Source: Nonomuraea coxensis DSM 45129 | Lineage (GTDB): Bacteria; Actinomycetota; Actinomycetes; Streptosporangiales; Streptosporangiaceae | NCBI RefSeq assembly: GCF_019397265.1 | Contig: NZ_CP068985.1 | Location: 1,612,001 to 1,676,000, forward strand | Direction: 5' to 3' | DNA: 64,000 nucleotides | Shown here: in pieces, positions 62,542 to 64,000 of the stretch | How positions within the stretch are numbered: position 1 is the stretch's first letter | How the letters are laid out: the number at the start of each line of letters is the position of its first letter | Notes under the pieces: generated by a model | Seen by the model: the letters and a program-made list of their open reading frames with translations, nothing else | The model's database searches: none | What the model was told of the DNA's origin: nothing | Translations under genes and position numbers: made by a program

Positions 62542-62571
62542 TCGGACGTCAGCTCAGGGAAAGGACGCACC

Positions 62572-62613
62572 GAGCCCCCGTTCCGGAAGGACACCCGTCC
62601 GGGGCGGGGGCTC
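62572..62613 (+). terminator. Hairpin after the RHS gene
   Basis: GAGCCCCCG (62572-62580) pairs with CGGGGGCTC (62605-62613), and an inner CCGGA/TCCGG pair continues the stem. No T run follows. It is placed between the RHS stop and the SDR gene. Confidence 0.6.
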
Positions 62614-62690
62614 CCGCGTCCCTGGCGTTCCCGGATCCGCTCTCCATAGAATCTTGTTCGGTTCGGCTGGCACGCAACGGAGGAGGCGGC

Positions 62691-63449
62691 GTGGGCGCGT
62701 TCGATCTCAACGGTAGGCAGGCCCTGGTCACGGGGGCGTCGAAGGGCATCGGGCGGGCCGTCGCGCTCGCCTACGCGGCGGCCGGCGCCGACGTGGCCCT
62801 GGTGTCCCGGTCGGCCGATGCGCTCGCCGAGGTCGCCAAGGAGATCGAGGCCCTCGGCCGCCGGGCCGTCGTGCTGCCCGCCGACCTCACCGACCGCGAG
62901 GCCGCCGCCGGCGCCGTCGCCGCCGCGATCGACGGGCTCGGCCACCTCGACATCGTCGTCAACAACGCGGGCGGCTCGAACTTCATGGTCGAGTTCAAGG
63001 ACCTGCGGATGTCCGGCTGGGACAAGCTCATGCGGCTCAACCTCGACTCGGCCATGGTCGTCTGCCACGCGGTCGCGCCCCACCTGCTGGAGCGGGGGAG
63101 CGGGTCGGTCATCAACGTGGCCTCCGTCGCGGCGCTCGGCGCGCCCTTCCTGGCCCCGTACGCGGCCGCCAAGGCCGGGCTGGTCGCGCTCACCAAGACG
63201 CTGGCCGTGGAGTGGGCGCGGGCCGGCGTACGGGTCAACGCCCTGTGCCCCGGCTGGACGGCCACCGAGCTCAACCGCAACCTCTGGGACGACGAAAGCG
63301 GCGGGGCGGCCACGGTCGCCACCGTGCCCATGCGGCGCTGGGGGACCGCCGAGGAGATGGCCCAGCCGGCGATCTTCCTGGCGAGCGAGGCGTCGGCGTA
63401 CATGACCGGGCAGGTCCTGTTCGTCGACGGCGGAGCCACCGCGATCTGA
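62691..63449 (+). CDS. Short-chain dehydrogenase/reductase (SDR), classical type
   Basis: NAD(P)-dependent oxidoreductase, 252 residues. Cofactor motif TGASKGIG (14-21), NNAGG (91-95), catalytic Ser145, Tyr157 and Lys161 (YAAAK), C-terminal FVDGGATAI. The pattern is of FabG-like reductases; Arg40 after the second strand favours NADPH. GTG 62691 with GGAGGA upstream. Substrate unknown. Confidence 0.93.
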   Translation: MGAFDLNGRQALVTGASKGIGRAVALAYAAAGADVALVSRSADALAEVAKEIEALGRRAVVLPADLTDREAAAGAVAAAIDGLGHLDIVVNNAGGSNFMVEFKDLRMSGWDKLMRLNLDSAMVVCHAVAPHLLERGSGSVINVASVAALGAPFLAPYAAAKAGLVALTKTLAVEWARAGVRVNALCPGWTATELNRNLWDDESGGAATVATVPMRRWGTAEEMAQPAIFLASEASAYMTGQVLFVDGGATAI

Positions 63450-63550
63450 CCTGCGTCTTGACCTGCGGTCCGACCGGGCGGGCGGAAGCGGTCGCGCGCT
63501 TTGCGGCATATCGGCATGCGACATCGTGTGCTCACGGGCGTGATCCGCGT

Positions 63551-63556
63551 TACCGT
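63551..63556 (+). promoter_or_regulatory. Candidate leaderless -10 of the last hydrolase
   Basis: TACCGT fits TAnnnT and is followed by 7 bases (GGGGGCC) and GTG 63564. No clear Shine-Dalgarno is present, in keeping with a leaderless start. Confidence 0.4.
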
Positions 63557-63563
63557 GGGGGCC

Positions 63564-64000
63564 GTGCAGCTCTACACGAGATCGTCCGGGACCGGGCTCC
63601 CGGTTGTGCTGCTTCACGCGTTCCCGCTGTCGTCGGCCATGTGGCTGGCCCAGCGGGAAGCGCTGGCCAAGGTCTGCCGGGTCATCACCCCCGACCTGCG
63701 CGGCTTCGGCGGCTCCCGCCTGGGCGAGGACGACCCGTCAATCGACCTCATGGCCGACGACGTCGCGAGGCTGCTCGACGACGAGGGCATCGAGCGGGCG
63801 GTGGTCGGCGGGCTGTCCATGGGCGGCTACGTCACGCTGGCGTTCTGCCGCAGGCACCCCGACCGCCTGCTCGGCGCGATCCTCGCCGACACCAAGGCCG
63901 TCGCCGACCCGGCTCCGGCCAGGGACAACAGGGAGCGCATCGCGCGGGCCGTGCTGTCCGAGGGGAGCGACGTGCTGGTCAGCGAGGTGCTGCCGGGGCT
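63564..64000 (+). CDS. Alpha/beta hydrolase (C-terminus cut by window edge)
   Basis: The first 145 residues are visible. The oxyanion segment HAFPLSSAMW is followed by DLRGFGGS and the nucleophile elbow GGLSMGGY; the acid and His are beyond the edge. The pattern fits the haloperoxidase/esterase group of alpha/beta hydrolases. GTG 63564 is preferred because of the promoter at 63551; an in-frame GTG 63555 would add three residues. It lies 114 bases after the SDR gene on the same strand. Confidence 0.88.
   Translation, partial: MQLYTRSSGTGLPVVLLHAFPLSSAMWLAQREALAKVCRVITPDLRGFGGSRLGEDDPSIDLMADDVARLLDDEGIERAVVGGLSMGGYVTLAFCRRHPDRLLGAILADTKAVADPAPARDNRERIARAVLSEGSDVLVSEVLPG

Overview
The window is about 64 kb of very GC-rich, gene-dense DNA. 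Many genes start with GTG or TTG and overlap their neighbour by 4 bases. NucS is present, Rho carries a long Arg/Gly-rich insertion, and the gene order lysA-hom-thrC-thrB-rho-rpmE-prfA-prmC-sua5-glyA-wecA-atp is that of an actinomycete chromosome. The accessory genes (cell-wall glycosyltransferases, a LamG/RHS secreted pair, low-complexity secreted-like proteins) suggest the Streptosporangiales, for example a Nonomuraea-like organism. That placement is inference. I see no rRNA, tRNA, CRISPR array, insertion sequence or prophage.

Layout. 1-4804 (minus): an alpha-glucoside/trehalose-type ABC importer with two binding lipoproteins and two permeases but no ATPase; the second permease runs off the left edge. 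4946-8441 (plus): a PadR regulator with an FtsX-type ABC exporter. 8428-10161 (minus): trehalose synthase TreS. 10421-13973: a divergent pair, an asparagine-synthetase-like protein without the glutaminase cysteine and a coiled-coil glycosyltransferase. 13984-17400: nrtL-lysA-hom. 17474-21785: three more glycosyltransferases that separate hom from thrC. 21942-26394: thrC, thrB, a 456-base leader and rho. 26463-27497 (minus): a secreted beta-sandwich protein. 27695-30585: rpmE-prfA-prmC-sua5. 30703-33311: an unrecognised two-gene unit with striking internal repeats. 33363-35972: glyA and a wecA-like GlcNAc-1-phosphate transferase. 36103-44268: the whole F1Fo ATP synthase operon with its AtpI-type proteins and a DUF2550 gene. 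44308-44898 (minus): a PduO-type cobalamin adenosyltransferase. 45026-48605: a NatAB-like ABC exporter, a histidine kinase without a response regulator, and a STAS protein. 48721-50901 (minus): aldehyde dehydrogenase and TetR. 50981-52743: NucS, a small zinc-ribbon-like protein and an alpha/beta hydrolase. 52915-62541: a large secreted LamG protein followed by a 2088-residue RHS protein. 62691-64000: an SDR oxidoreductase and an alpha/beta hydrolase cut by the right edge.

How it works together. The housekeeping backbone makes lysine, threonine and glycine, terminates transcription and translation, and makes ATP. Accessory modules are inserted into this backbone at three points (hom/thrC, rho/rpmE, sua5/glyA). 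The most interesting candidates for undescribed biology are the glycosyltransferase plus asparagine-synthetase-like set at 10.4-21.8 kb (perhaps an envelope glycan pathway), the repeat-bearing pair at 30.7-33.3 kb, and the LamG/RHS pair at 52.9-62.5 kb.
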